DNA of 64,000 bases from UMGS1590 sp900552455 (GTDB lineage Bacteria; Bacillota; Peptococcia; Peptococcales; Peptococcaceae): NCBI GenBank assembly GCA_963931105.1, contig OZ007004.1, forward strand, positions 2,294,001-2,358,000. The letters run 5' to 3'. The stretch's first letter is position 1. Each line of letters starts with the position of its first letter. Below, one piece after another: positions 16,399 to 24,300 of this stretch. The notes beneath the pieces are model-generated. The model saw only the letters and a program-made list of their open reading frames with translations. It was not told where the DNA came from and made no database searches. The position numbers were made by a program, and so were the translations under genes.

Positions 16399-17592
16399 TT
16401 ATTTACGGCCTGGATAAGCTTTCAGAGCTTCAGCCAGAACCTTCATGGATTTTTCCATGTCGTCAGCGTTGAGCACGTAAGCGATACGTACTTCGTCAAC
16501 GCCATGACCAGGCTGGGAATAGAAGCTTGCGAGAGGAGCCATCATAAGGGTTTCGCCGTTGTAGTCGAAGTTTTCGAGAGCCCAGATAATGAACTTTTCG
16601 GAATCGTCGACAGGGAGCTTAACGGAGATGTAGAAAGCACCTTCTGGCTTAGCGCAAACAACGCCATCCATCTTCTGCAGTGCATCGTAGGTAACGTCAC
16701 GACGATGTTTGTATTCTTCGTTGACTTCGTCGAGATAGCTCTTTGGCGTTTCAGCATAGAGAGCGGTAGCGCCGATCATATCCAGAGTGGATACGGAGAG
16801 ACGGCCCTGGCAGAGCTTGAGAACGTTAGCGATAACTTCTGGGTTCTTGCAAGCGAGGGAACCGATACGAGCGCCGCAAGCGCTGTAACGCTTGGATACG
16901 GAGTCGATCATGATGAGACGATCCTTCAGTTCTGGGAAGTAAGCCAGGCTGTAGAATTCACCATCATAAACGAATTCACGATATACTTCGTCAGCGATGA
17001 CAAAGAGATCTTTTTCTACTGCGATTTCAGCAACCATCTGCAGCTCTTCCTTGGTGTAAACAACACCGGTAGGGTTCGATGGGTTGGTGATGATGATGGC
17101 GCGTGCTTTGTCGCTGATCTGAGCAAGGATTTCTTCCTTGGATGGCAGACGATAGCCGTTTTCAGCCTTGGTGATGATGCCTTCGCAGTTAACGCTGACA
17201 GCAGAAGCAAAGCCGTTGTAGTTGGTGTAGAATGGTTCAACAACGACAACAGATTCGCCTGGGTCGCAGATAGCGATCATAGCGAACATCAGAGCTTCAG
17301 AACCACCGTTGGTGATAAGGATATCTTCTGGAGCGAAGTCCATGTTGTTGCGCGCATAGTACTTGCTGATCTCATCGATCAGGGTGAAATCCCCGTGGGA
17401 GTCTGCGTATTCAAGGACTTCCTGTTTGAAGTTCTTGATCGCATCGAAGTAACCTTCTGGAGTTTTGATATCAGGCTGACCGATGTTCAGTGGATAAACT
17501 TTTTTACCGTTTGCACGAGCTGCGTTTGCATATGGAACCAGCTTACGGATTGGAGATTCCTGCATACCGCTAATACGATTTGAGCATTTCAT
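16399..17592 (-). CDS. PLP-dependent class I/II aminotransferase
   Basis: A fold-type I aminotransferase of about 397 residues. Visible features are VYPLNIGQPDI near the start, TNGGSEALMFAMIA (cofactor-binding glycine loop), IITNPSNPTGVVY, VIADEVYREFVYDG, the PLP-lysine segment SVSKRYSACGARIG near residue 240, and a C-terminal arginine region DEVRIAYVLN. It resembles the aspartate/alanine/aromatic aminotransferase group, but the amino acid cannot be assigned. The start at 17592 (MKCSNRISG) has a GGGGGC site about 11 bp upstream. A 28-nt dyad lies in its leader. Confidence 0.85.
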   Translation of the reverse strand: MKCSNRISGMQESPIRKLVPYANAARANGKKVYPLNIGQPDIKTPEGYFDAIKNFKQEVLEYADSHGDFTLIDEISKYYARNNMDFAPEDILITNGGSEALMFAMIAICDPGESVVVVEPFYTNYNGFASAVSVNCEGIITKAENGYRLPSKEEILAQISDKARAIIITNPSNPTGVVYTKEELQMVAEIAVEKDLFVIADEVYREFVYDGEFYSLAYFPELKDRLIMIDSVSKRYSACGARIGSLACKNPEVIANVLKLCQGRLSVSTLDMIGATALYAETPKSYLDEVNEEYKHRRDVTYDALQKMDGVVCAKPEGAFYISVKLPVDDSEKFIIWALENFDYNGETLMMAPLASFYSQPGHGVDEVRIAYVLNADDMEKSMKVLAEALKAYPGRK

Positions 17593-17620
17593 AAATAATA
17601 AGCCCCCATTCAAAATTCTT

Positions 17621-17648
17621 GGTCCGGTATTGCCTATACCTCCGGACC
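17621..17648 (-). promoter_or_regulatory. GGTCCGG/CCGGACC dyad in the aminotransferase leader
   Basis: Perfect 7-bp arms GGTCCGG (17621-17627) and CCGGACC (17642-17648) with a 14-nt spacer lie 29 bp upstream of the aminotransferase ATG. There is no T run after it on the minus strand, so it is not a plain terminator. It could be an operator or an mRNA leader hairpin. Confidence 0.5.
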
Positions 17649-17963
17649 TCAACATTACTCTATTAATTTATCATAGATTTCGCAAAATTTCGACCCCCAA
17701 ATCATCTCTGGCCAGCACTGCAACCATATAGCGAATAACCATTATTTCTATGTTCGTATAATCAAACTTCTTTTATTCTAGGTATGCACTTTAGCGAATT
17801 ATTTCACAATTATACCAATTCCGTAAATTGACGTAATCGGCCCCTTGTTGCAATATTATTAGCAAGTACGTTCCTGTTGCAAATCTTTCTGCAAATGGGT
17901 AGGATTTTTCGGATCCGCCGTCGATAAATAATATCTATATTAATTAAATATGACGCCTAAAAG

Positions 17964-17995
17964 GACGAGCGTCGGCAAATTTTGACGCTCGTCCG
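17964..17995 (-). terminator. Terminator of the first ECF sigma/anti-sigma operon
   Basis: A perfect 11-bp stem GGACGAGCGTC (17964-17974) / GACGCTCGTCC (17985-17995) has a 10-nt loop and is followed on the minus strand by TTTT. Confidence 0.85.
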
Positions 17996-18001
17996 TGAAA
18001 A

Positions 18002-18694
18002 TTATGATGTTTTTTTCCACACGCAATCCATGCCAGCAATGGTTCCGTCGGATTCTGTCTGCCATTCTTCCCAGATCAGCTTCTGATAATCGTAGTCGCC
18101 ATAGAGCACCATGTCGACTTGCTCTCCCTGTCCATCGATCCTGCCGAGGGCAAAGGTGAGCTCTGTCGCATCTTCCCAGAACGGTAAGTGCGGCTCGACA
18201 TAAGCAGACCACAGCGTCTGATAAAAATAAACGGCAACAACATCCTGCCGCTCACCATCGATCATGACTGGCGATGGAATGCAGGCGACAGACCCTGCTG
18301 CTATATCAGACGTGCAACTGGCGTAAAGCTCGCCACTTAATTCGCGCACGCTGACAGTCTCACCATCGTACGGAATGACCGTTTGGTGCAGCGTCATGTA
18401 AGAATACGCGCCAATGAGCACAGCGGCCGCGACTAGAATCGAGAGCAGCGAAATGACCACTTTTTTCCTGAAGAAGCGTTTGCGGATCCGCTTCAATATA
18501 TTCGCCTGTGAACGCTGGAGCTTTTCGTTGATCGGCAGAACGAGCGATTCTCTCATTTTCTCCGCCTCCTTCCGGCAGGTTTCACAATGCGCCAAATGAT
18601 CGTCGACGGCATGTTTTGTCACGTCGCTCGTCACATCGTCCATATAAAGTGGCAAAAGATCTCGTACGATTTCGCACGAAAGTTCATTTTTCAT
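18002..18694 (-). CDS. Anti-sigma factor with N-terminal zinc-finger (zf-HC2) domain
   Basis: A 230-residue protein with an N-terminal putative zinc-finger domain, CEIVRDLLPLYMDD...HLAHCETCRKE (about residues 6-42; His-x3-Cys-x2-Cys), as in ZAS-domain anti-sigma factors that hold an ECF sigma factor inactive. A single membrane helix, VVISLLSILVAAAVLIGAY, lies near residues 79-98. An extracytoplasmic domain of about 130 residues with no family I recognise follows. Its start overlaps the sigma gene by 11 bp, which keeps the two in stoichiometric expression. A terminator follows. Confidence 0.85.
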   Translation of the reverse strand: MKNELSCEIVRDLLPLYMDDVTSDVTKHAVDDHLAHCETCRKEAEKMRESLVLPINEKLQRSQANILKRIRKRFFRKKVVISLLSILVAAAVLIGAYSYMTLHQTVIPYDGETVSVRELSGELYASCTSDIAAGSVACIPSPVMIDGERQDVVAVYFYQTLWSAYVEPHLPFWEDATELTFALGRIDGQGEQVDMVLYGDYDYQKLIWEEWQTESDGTIAGMDCVWKKTS

Positions 18695-19175
18695 CGTCCA
18701 TCACCTCCATATACTGGGCGATCTGCTGCTTTGCCCGATAATAGGTCACGCGCGCCCAGCCGGCGCTCTTGCCGAAAATGCTGCCGATCTTTTCAAATGA
18801 CAGCTCGCCGAATACGCGCAGGTTGAACACTTCTTTGTACGGCTCCTTCATCTCGTGCAAAAAACGGTGGATGAGGAGCGCGCGTTCCTCATCGACGAAC
18901 TGCAGCGTGAAATCCTGTTGCGGGCTGGCAAACTCCGGCGGCGACTCATCGCTCATAGGCTTTTGCTTGCGCAGCCCGGAATAATAGGTATTGCGCGCGA
19001 TCGTAAACAGCCAGGCGCGAATGTCCTTACGGCCATCGTAGCTGTCGATCGCCTTCAATGCTTTGAAAAACGTTTCCTGCGTCACCTCTTCGGCAACGCC
19101 CTCTTCTGCCGAGAGACTGCGCACATAGAGAAACACGTCTTTAAAATACAGCTGATAGATCTCTTCAAAATCCAC
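18684..19175 (-). CDS. ECF-type RNA polymerase sigma factor
   Basis: A sigma-70-family ECF factor of about 163 residues. Region 2 (YQLYFKDVFLYVRSL, TQETFFKALKAIDSYDGR, IRAWLFTIARNTYYSGLRK) and region 4 (YKEVFNLRVFGELSFEKIGSIFGKSAGWARVTYYRAK) are joined by a short linker. I prefer the GTG at 19175 because AAAGGGGG is 8 bp before it, while the GTG at 19184 would sit on that site. It is the first gene of an operon with its anti-sigma factor, preceded by a GTAAC-type promoter very like that of the second ECF operon in this window. Confidence 0.9.
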   Translation of the reverse strand: MDFEEIYQLYFKDVFLYVRSLSAEEGVAEEVTQETFFKALKAIDSYDGRKDIRAWLFTIARNTYYSGLRKQKPMSDESPPEFASPQQDFTLQFVDEERALLIHRFLHEMKEPYKEVFNLRVFGELSFEKIGSIFGKSAGWARVTYYRAKQQIAQYMEVMDDEK

Positions 19176-19196
19176 GCTCCTCACCCCCTTTCACCC

Positions 19197-19225
19197 TATT
19201 AACGCGCGAGGCGCACAAACGTTAC
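19197..19225 (-). promoter_or_regulatory. ECF-type (autoregulated) promoter of the first sigma operon
   Basis: On the minus strand TTTGTAAC (GTAAC at 19221-19225) is followed after 18 bp by TTAATAGGGTGAA (TTAATA at 19197-19202). GTAAC at -35 is typical of ECF sigma promoters, and the second ECF operon has the same elements, so self-activation is likely. Confidence 0.6.
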
Positions 19226-19256
19226 AAAAAAGACCAGGCAATATTTCTGCCTGGTC
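19226..19256 (-). terminator. Terminator of dnaB
   Basis: A perfect 9-bp stem GACCAGGCA (19232-19240) / TGCCTGGTC (19248-19256) with a 7-nt loop is followed on the minus strand by six Ts that abut the ECF promoter. Confidence 0.9.
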
Positions 19257-19263
19257 GGAAAGA

Positions 19264-20613
19264 TCAATAGCCATATTCTCCTTCGTGGATGAGGTTGTCG
19301 AAGCGGGTGAGCTCATTCTGGAAGGCGAGCTCGACGGTGCCGGTTGGCCCGTTACGATGCTTGGCGATGATGACATCGGCGATGCCGCGACGGTCGGTGT
19401 CTTCGTTGTAATATTCCTCGCGGTGGATGAAAAGCACAATGTCGGCGTCCTGCTCAAGAGAACCGGACTCACGCAGATGACTGAGCTGCGGGCGCTTGTC
19501 CTTTGTCTGCTCGACGGTACGACTGAGCTGGGAGAGCGCGATGATCGGCACGTTCAGTTCACGCGCCAGGGCTTTCAGTGAACGGGAAATCTCGGAGACT
19601 TCCTGCTGGCGGTTTTCGCTGTTGCCACTACCGCCCATGAGCTGCAGATAGTCGACAAGGATGAGGCCGAGATCGCCTTCGCGGCTCTGCAGGCGTCTGG
19701 CTTTAGCGCGCAGCTCGCGGATGGTGATGGCTGGGGTGTCGTCAATGTAGATCGGCGCGCTGGTGAGGGGGCCGATCTTTTGCAGGAACGCGCCCCATTC
19801 GTCGGGATTGAGCTGACCGGTGCGCAGGCGCTTCTGGTCGATGCGGGCAGCGGCTGCGAGCATACGCATGACGAGCTGCTCCTTGCTCATTTCGAGGCTG
19901 AAGATCGCCACTGGATAATGATAATCGATGGCGGCATTGGCAGCCATGTTCAAGCAGAGCGCGGTCTTCCCCATTGCCGGACGGGCGGCGAGGATGATGA
20001 GGTCCGAGCGCTGCCAGCCGTTGGTCATGTGGTCAAGATCGATGAAGCCGGAAGGAATGCCTGTGATCTCGTCTTCCTGCTTGGCGGCTTCTTCGATCTT
20101 TTCAAGGTTCGTCGGCACGATCTCGTCCACACGCGTCACATCGTTGCGCTGGCGCTGCTTGGAGATATCGAGCACGAGCCGCTCGGCGTCGTCCAGAATG
20201 CTCTCGACGGGTTCGGCGTCGTCGAAGCAGCGATTGCGGATGCCGTCAGAAATGCGAATGAGCTGGCGCATCGTCGATTTTTCCTGAACGATCTTTGCGT
20301 ACTGCTTGACGTTGTACACCGTCGATGGTGCAGCGGCGATCTGCCCAAGATAGAACACGCCGCCGGCTTTTTCCAGCAGATTTTCCTTGCGCAGCTTGTT
20401 GGTCATGGTGACGAGATCGACGGACTGGCCGCTTTCGTCAATTTCCAGGATCGCCTTAAATAAAATGGCGTTCTCCGGTTTATAAAAATCTGTGTCGCGC
20501 ACCAGCTGCACAATGTCCTGGATGACCTCGCGGTCCTTGAACATCGCGGAGATAATGCCAGCCTCCGCTTCTTCGGCGAACGGCACAGACTGTTCCATAA
20601 AGTTTTCGCTCAT
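19264..20613 (-). CDS. dnaB: Replicative DNA helicase DnaB
   Basis: A 449-residue hexameric helicase that unwinds DNA at the fork. The N-terminal primase-interacting domain starts VPFAEEAEAGIISAMF (about residues 8-120). The RecA-like domain carries GIPSGFIDLDHMTNG, Walker A LAARPAMGKTALCLN near residue 205, Walker B LGLILVDYLQLMGG near residue 310, ALSQLSRTVE, and SGSLEQDADIVLFIHREEYY. The ATG at 20613 has a GGAGGGGG site; the longer frame upstream is AT-rich leader DNA. It is divergent from the glyoxalase-like gene. Confidence 0.97.
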   Translation of the reverse strand: MSENFMEQSVPFAEEAEAGIISAMFKDREVIQDIVQLVRDTDFYKPENAILFKAILEIDESGQSVDLVTMTNKLRKENLLEKAGGVFYLGQIAAAPSTVYNVKQYAKIVQEKSTMRQLIRISDGIRNRCFDDAEPVESILDDAERLVLDISKQRQRNDVTRVDEIVPTNLEKIEEAAKQEDEITGIPSGFIDLDHMTNGWQRSDLIILAARPAMGKTALCLNMAANAAIDYHYPVAIFSLEMSKEQLVMRMLAAAARIDQKRLRTGQLNPDEWGAFLQKIGPLTSAPIYIDDTPAITIRELRAKARRLQSREGDLGLILVDYLQLMGGSGNSENRQQEVSEISRSLKALARELNVPIIALSQLSRTVEQTKDKRPQLSHLRESGSLEQDADIVLFIHREEYYNEDTDRRGIADVIIAKHRNGPTGTVELAFQNELTRFDNLIHEGEYGY

Positions 20614-20643
20614 GGGTTTTCCCCCTCCAAGAGTACTGCACCC

Positions 20644-20649
20644 AGTATA
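20644..20649 (-). promoter_or_regulatory. Probable extended -10 of dnaB
   Basis: On the minus strand ATGCTATACTGGG gives an extended -10 (TG-N-TATACT) 31 bp upstream of the dnaB ATG. The -35 is weak. Confidence 0.45.
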
Positions 20650-20720
20650 GCATATTTTTCGATAAAAATTGACCAAAATGGCGTAATGTGAGAATATATT
20701 TCGCAAGCGCTGAAAAACTA

Positions 20721-20749
20721 TTGACGAGCGGCGAAAATTGCTGTAATAT
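20721..20749 (+). promoter_or_regulatory. Promoter of the glyoxalase-like/guaB unit
   Basis: TTGACG (20721-20726), 17 bp and TAATAT (20744-20749) form a near-consensus plus-strand promoter about 80 bp upstream of the glyoxalase-like ATG. Confidence 0.7.
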
Positions 20750-20829
20750 CGATATTATTTTTATACTTTCCTGCCCATTTTTATGATAAAATGGAACCAA
20801 CAATGACCAATGAGGAGGAATCTATCGAC

Positions 20830-21210
20830 ATGCAATTTTCTTTCCTGCACAATAATTTCAATGTCACCAATCTTGAAAACAGCCTCGCCTTCTACGACCA
20901 GGCCCTCGGCCTCAAGGAAGTACGCCGCATGGAAGCGGAAGACGGCAGCTTCATCATCGTCTATCTCGGCGACGGCGAAAGTAAGCACCAGCTTGAGCTG
21001 ACCTGGCTGCGCGACCATCCACAGCCTTACAACCTCGGCGAAAACGAGTTCCATCTCGCGCTGGAAGCCGACGATTTTGCCATGGCCTACGCACTGCACA
21101 AAGCCCTCGGCTGCATCGTTTTCGAAAATCCGGCAATGGGCATCTACTTCATCGCCGACCCGGACAACTACTGGATCGAGATCCTGCCTCCAAACCACGG
21201 TCAGGATTGA
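20830..21210 (+). CDS. VOC-superfamily lactoylglutathione lyase-like protein
   Basis: A 126-residue vicinal-oxygen-chelate protein with two beta-alpha-beta-beta-beta modules. FLHNNFNVTNLENSLAFYDQALGLKEVRR opens module one and metal-ligand candidates lie in HQLELTW and NEFHLALEADD. FIADPDNYWIEILPP is the closing motif typical of glyoxalase I, with the conserved glutamate. Glyoxalase I isomerises the methylglyoxal-thiol adduct; whether this organism uses glutathione is unknown, so the substrate is uncertain. The ATG at 20830 follows GAGGAGGAA. guaB starts 40 bp downstream and is probably co-transcribed. Confidence 0.85.
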   Translation: MQFSFLHNNFNVTNLENSLAFYDQALGLKEVRRMEAEDGSFIIVYLGDGESKHQLELTWLRDHPQPYNLGENEFHLALEADDFAMAYALHKALGCIVFENPAMGIYFIADPDNYWIEILPPNHGQD

Positions 21211-21250
21211 TCAATATTGCTTCACGATAAGATTTGAAAGGAGTTAAAAC

Positions 21251-22765
21251 ATGGCATTCATTTATGACGAACCATCCCACACTTTTAGCGAGTATCTTCT
21301 GATCCCAGGCTTCACTTCCAAAGAGTGCACGCCAGCCAATGTCAGCCTCAAAACCCCATTGGTCAAATTCAGAAAAGGCGAAGAACCAGCGATCTCTCTG
21401 AACATTCCTTTGGTCTCCGCTGTCATGCAGGCCGTTTCCAACGACACGTTGGCCATCGCGCTGGCAAAAGAAGGCGGTCTTTCCTTCATCTATGGCTCCC
21501 AGTCCATCGAAAGCCAGGCTGCAATGGTGCGCAAGGTTAAGAACTACAAAGCAGGCTTTGTTGTTTCCGATTCCAACCTGCGCCCAACCGACACCCTCGC
21601 CGATGTGCTGGCCCTGCGCGAAAAAACCGGCCACAGCACCATGGCTGTCACCGAAGATGGTTCGCCAAACGGCAAACTCCTCGGCATCGTCACCAGCCGC
21701 GACTATCGCCTCTCCCGCACAGCACGCGATACCAAAGTTGAAGAATTCATGACCCCATTTGACAAGCTCGTTGTCGGTAACGAAAACACCACCCTGCCGG
21801 AAGCCAACGACCTCATCTGGGATCACAAGCTCAACCAGCTGCCAATCGTCGACAAAGATCAGAATCTCATGTACCTGATCTTCCGCAAGGACTACGACTC
21901 CAACAAAGAAAATCCACTCGAACTCCTCGACGACAACTCCAAGCGCTACATGGTCGGCGCCGGCATCAACAGCCGCGACTACGCAGAACGCGTGCCAGCC
22001 CTCGTCGAAGCCGGTGCAGATGTGCTCGTCATCGACTCCTCCGAAGGCTACTCCGAATGGCAGAAGCTGACCCTCGACTGGATCCGCGAACACTACGGCG
22101 ACACCGTCAAGGTTGGCGCCGGCAACGTCGTTGACGCCGACGGCTTCCGCTATCTCGCCGAAGCAGGCGCTGACTTCATCAAGATCGGCATCGGCGGCGG
22201 CTCCATCTGCATCACCCGTGAGCAGAAAGGCATCGGCCGCGGCCAGGCGACCGCCGTTATCGAAGTCGCCAAAGCCCGCGACGAATATTTCGAAGAAACC
22301 GGCATCTACATCCCACTCTGCTCCGACGGCGGCATCGTCTACGACTACCACATGACCCTCGCCCTCGCCATGGGCGCAGACTTCATCATGCTCGGCCGCT
22401 ACTTCGCCCGCTTCGATGAATCCCCATCCAACCGCGTGCGCATCGGTGGCAACTACATGAAGGAATACTGGGGCGAAGGCTCCGCCCGCGCCCGCAACTG
22501 GCAGCGCTACGACATGGGCGGCGACGCCAAGCTCTCCTTCGAAGAAGGCGTCGATTCCTACGTACCATACGCCGGCTCGCTGAAAGACAACGTCCAGCTT
22601 TCGCTGAGCAAGATCCGCTCCACCATGTGCAACTGCGGCGTGCTCTCCATCAAAGAGCTGCAGGACAACGCGCGTCTGACCCTCGTCTCCGCCACCTCCA
22701 TCGTCGAAGGCGGCGCCCACGACGTCACCCTGCGCAACTCCGATCTCAACAGCAACCACATGTAA
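21251..22765 (+). CDS. guaB: IMP dehydrogenase, Tritrichomonas-like subtype
   Basis: A 504-residue enzyme oxidising IMP to XMP, the committed step to GMP. The barrel is interrupted by a CBS region (about residues 100-220). The catalytic loop KIGIGGGSICITREQKGIGR places the nucleophile at Cys320, and the flap YWGEGSARARNW holds the conserved Arg-x-Tyr region (RARNWQRY). From memory, the sequence matches the Tritrichomonas foetus enzyme far better than the usual bacterial type: the same GGGSICITREQ loop, SQSIESQAAMV and IVYDYHMTLALAMGADFIMLGRYFARF segments. Length is also that of the 503-residue protozoan enzyme. A terminator follows. Confidence 0.96.
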   Translation: MAFIYDEPSHTFSEYLLIPGFTSKECTPANVSLKTPLVKFRKGEEPAISLNIPLVSAVMQAVSNDTLAIALAKEGGLSFIYGSQSIESQAAMVRKVKNYKAGFVVSDSNLRPTDTLADVLALREKTGHSTMAVTEDGSPNGKLLGIVTSRDYRLSRTARDTKVEEFMTPFDKLVVGNENTTLPEANDLIWDHKLNQLPIVDKDQNLMYLIFRKDYDSNKENPLELLDDNSKRYMVGAGINSRDYAERVPALVEAGADVLVIDSSEGYSEWQKLTLDWIREHYGDTVKVGAGNVVDADGFRYLAEAGADFIKIGIGGGSICITREQKGIGRGQATAVIEVAKARDEYFEETGIYIPLCSDGGIVYDYHMTLALAMGADFIMLGRYFARFDESPSNRVRIGGNYMKEYWGEGSARARNWQRYDMGGDAKLSFEEGVDSYVPYAGSLKDNVQLSLSKIRSTMCNCGVLSIKELQDNARLTLVSATSIVEGGAHDVTLRNSDLNSNHM

Positions 22766-22776
22766 TCCAAACACAA

Positions 22777-22822
22777 CGACCCTCTGCCGAATCGTTTTGA
22801 TTCGACAGAGGGTCGATTTTTT
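22777..22822 (+). terminator. Terminator of guaB
   Basis: A long hairpin, CGACCCTCTG(c)CGAATC against GATTCG(ac)AGAGGGTCG, with a 5-nt loop is followed by a run of Ts that reaches the end of the convergent MBL gene. Confidence 0.9.
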
Positions 22823-24098
22823 ATTGCGCCAGCTTTTCGCGGATCTCCTTCGCGCAGGCAATATAATAATGACGGCCATTCGCGCTCGTTTCCTGCTCAG
22901 CCAAACGCTCCATCGCATCCGCCTTGAGCAGGAGCGTCTGCGCGTCCTCCGCATCTGCAAGCAGCAGATCGCACAGCTCCAGACACCACTGATAATCTCG
23001 TTCGTCCAGTGCAGCCCGCGCCGCCGCCAGCATCTTTTCGCGACCACCAGCAAGCGCCAGCATCTTCTGCGCACGCGTCTCCGGTGCCAGCGGATGCAGG
23101 CTCGTCGGATTGCCGTCAAACCAGCCCAGGTAGGCCGTGTAGATCGCGCGCACCGTCCACTCCGTGCAGCCGTAATGCTCGCCCAGATATGGCAGCGATG
23201 CGTATTTTTCCGGCAGCCGGATCTCAGAGGCCAGCGCGTCGATCGTCTTGCCAGCGTTCATCCCCGCAAGCGTCGTTTCCAGGATCCAGTCGATCGCATC
23301 GCGGAAATTCGTCAGCACCTCCGCCACATTTTCAGCGCCGAAGATCGGCTCGGTATGTCCCGGCAAAAGCGCCTCCGCATTGTACGCACGCAGCACATCC
23401 AGGCTGTGGATCCACTCCGCGATATTGCGGTACTGACTGCCACGGATCGCGTAGAGATTTGGGAAGCAGCCGTAGTAATTGTCGCCGCAGCAGAGCACCC
23501 GCTTCTCCGGCAGCCAGACAGCGATCGTGTCGTCCGTCTCGCCTGGCAAGCGGCGCATCTCGATCTTCACACCATCGATCACCTGCTCCACAACGTCCTC
23601 GTCATACACAGGACGCGGCGCGATCATCGCCCGCTTTTCGCCGCGAATGATCCCCTCGCGAGGGCCCAGCGCCTGCGTGATCGCTTCCTCGTCCGACAGC
23701 CCATAGCCAAACTGACGCGCCCCGCGCAGCATCTGGATCTCCGTGAGCTTTTCCGTGCGCTCCAGCACAGGGAACTTTGGCGCAAACGCGATCACCTCCA
23801 GCACCGAATCGCTGAACGCCTCCGCGCCGCCGCGATGATCCGGATGACCATGCGTATAGATGATCGTGTGCACCTCCTTGCCAACCTTCTCGCGCACGAT
23901 CTCCTTCAAGCGCTCGCCGCGCTCCAGCGTGTCGAAACAATCCACCAGGATCACACCCGTCGCGCCCTCAATGATCGTCGCATTGCTGTGACCAATCCCC
24001 AGCACATGCCACACACCAGCGGCAACCTCCCGCACAGCAGGATTAAACGCCCGCTCCGCATACGCACGCAAAATCTCCGCGCCATTTTCTACTAACAT
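22821..24098 (-). CDS. Alkylsulfatase-like metallo-beta-lactamase-fold hydrolase
   Basis: A protein of about 425 residues. The N-terminal MBL domain has IYTHGHPDHRGGAEAF (HxHxDH metal ligands, HGHPDH), further ligands in LPGETDDTIAVWLPEK and LLPGHTEP, and VILVDCFDT at the start of the fold. After it comes a helical segment ETTLAGMNAGKTIDALASEI...GCTEWTVRAIYTAYLGWFDGNPTSLHP, which is the dimerisation domain typical of SdsA1/BDS1-type alkyl sulfatases. These enzymes hydrolyse alkyl sulfate esters to alcohol and sulfate. There is no signal peptide, unlike the secreted SdsA1. I prefer the ATG at 24098 (MLVENG), 7 bp after GGAG. Confidence 0.85.
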   Translation of the reverse strand: MLVENGAEILRAYAERAFNPAVREVAAGVWHVLGIGHSNATIIEGATGVILVDCFDTLERGERLKEIVREKVGKEVHTIIYTHGHPDHRGGAEAFSDSVLEVIAFAPKFPVLERTEKLTEIQMLRGARQFGYGLSDEEAITQALGPREGIIRGEKRAMIAPRPVYDEDVVEQVIDGVKIEMRRLPGETDDTIAVWLPEKRVLCCGDNYYGCFPNLYAIRGSQYRNIAEWIHSLDVLRAYNAEALLPGHTEPIFGAENVAEVLTNFRDAIDWILETTLAGMNAGKTIDALASEIRLPEKYASLPYLGEHYGCTEWTVRAIYTAYLGWFDGNPTSLHPLAPETRAQKMLALAGGREKMLAAARAALDERDYQWCLELCDLLLADAEDAQTLLLKADAMERLAEQETSANGRHYYIACAKEIREKLAQ

Positions 24099-24228
24099 AG
24101 TCATGCTCCTCTCTTTGTTTGTCTGATAATAGTATAACATACAAATGATCTTCCATAAAACAAAATCAGTTGCGGCCAACACGGTACCTGTTGCCAGAGT
24201 TTCGGTGCTGAGATATCACAAATAAAAT

Positions 24229-24287
24229 AAAGCCATAACCAAGGCGCAAGTGATCGCATATCACATTGCAACGTTGGGTATGGCTTT
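24229..24287 (-). terminator. Terminator of the exonuclease-like/ASST operon
   Basis: A long imperfect hairpin with outer arms AAAGCCATA (24229-24237) and TATGGCTTT (24279-24287) and further inner pairing is followed on the minus strand by ATTTTATTTG. It lies 13 bp past the stop at 24301. Confidence 0.8.
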
Positions 24288-24300
24288 TGTTGTATTTCGT

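Larger units (their letters stand above)
17593..18001. other. Gene-free stretch upstream of the aminotransferase
   Basis: This AT-rich interval separates the aminotransferase start from the end of the anti-sigma gene. It holds the anti-sigma terminator (17964-17995), a minus-strand TATAAT-like element around 17808-17813 without a clear -35, and the GGTCCGG dyad (17621-17648). No convincing coding frame or known riboswitch motif was found. Confidence 0.5.

Noticed and set aside
21149..23119. 656-codon minus-strand open frame across guaB
   Set aside because: guaB on the plus strand is unambiguous, and the minus frame has no domain features and crosses the guaB terminator.
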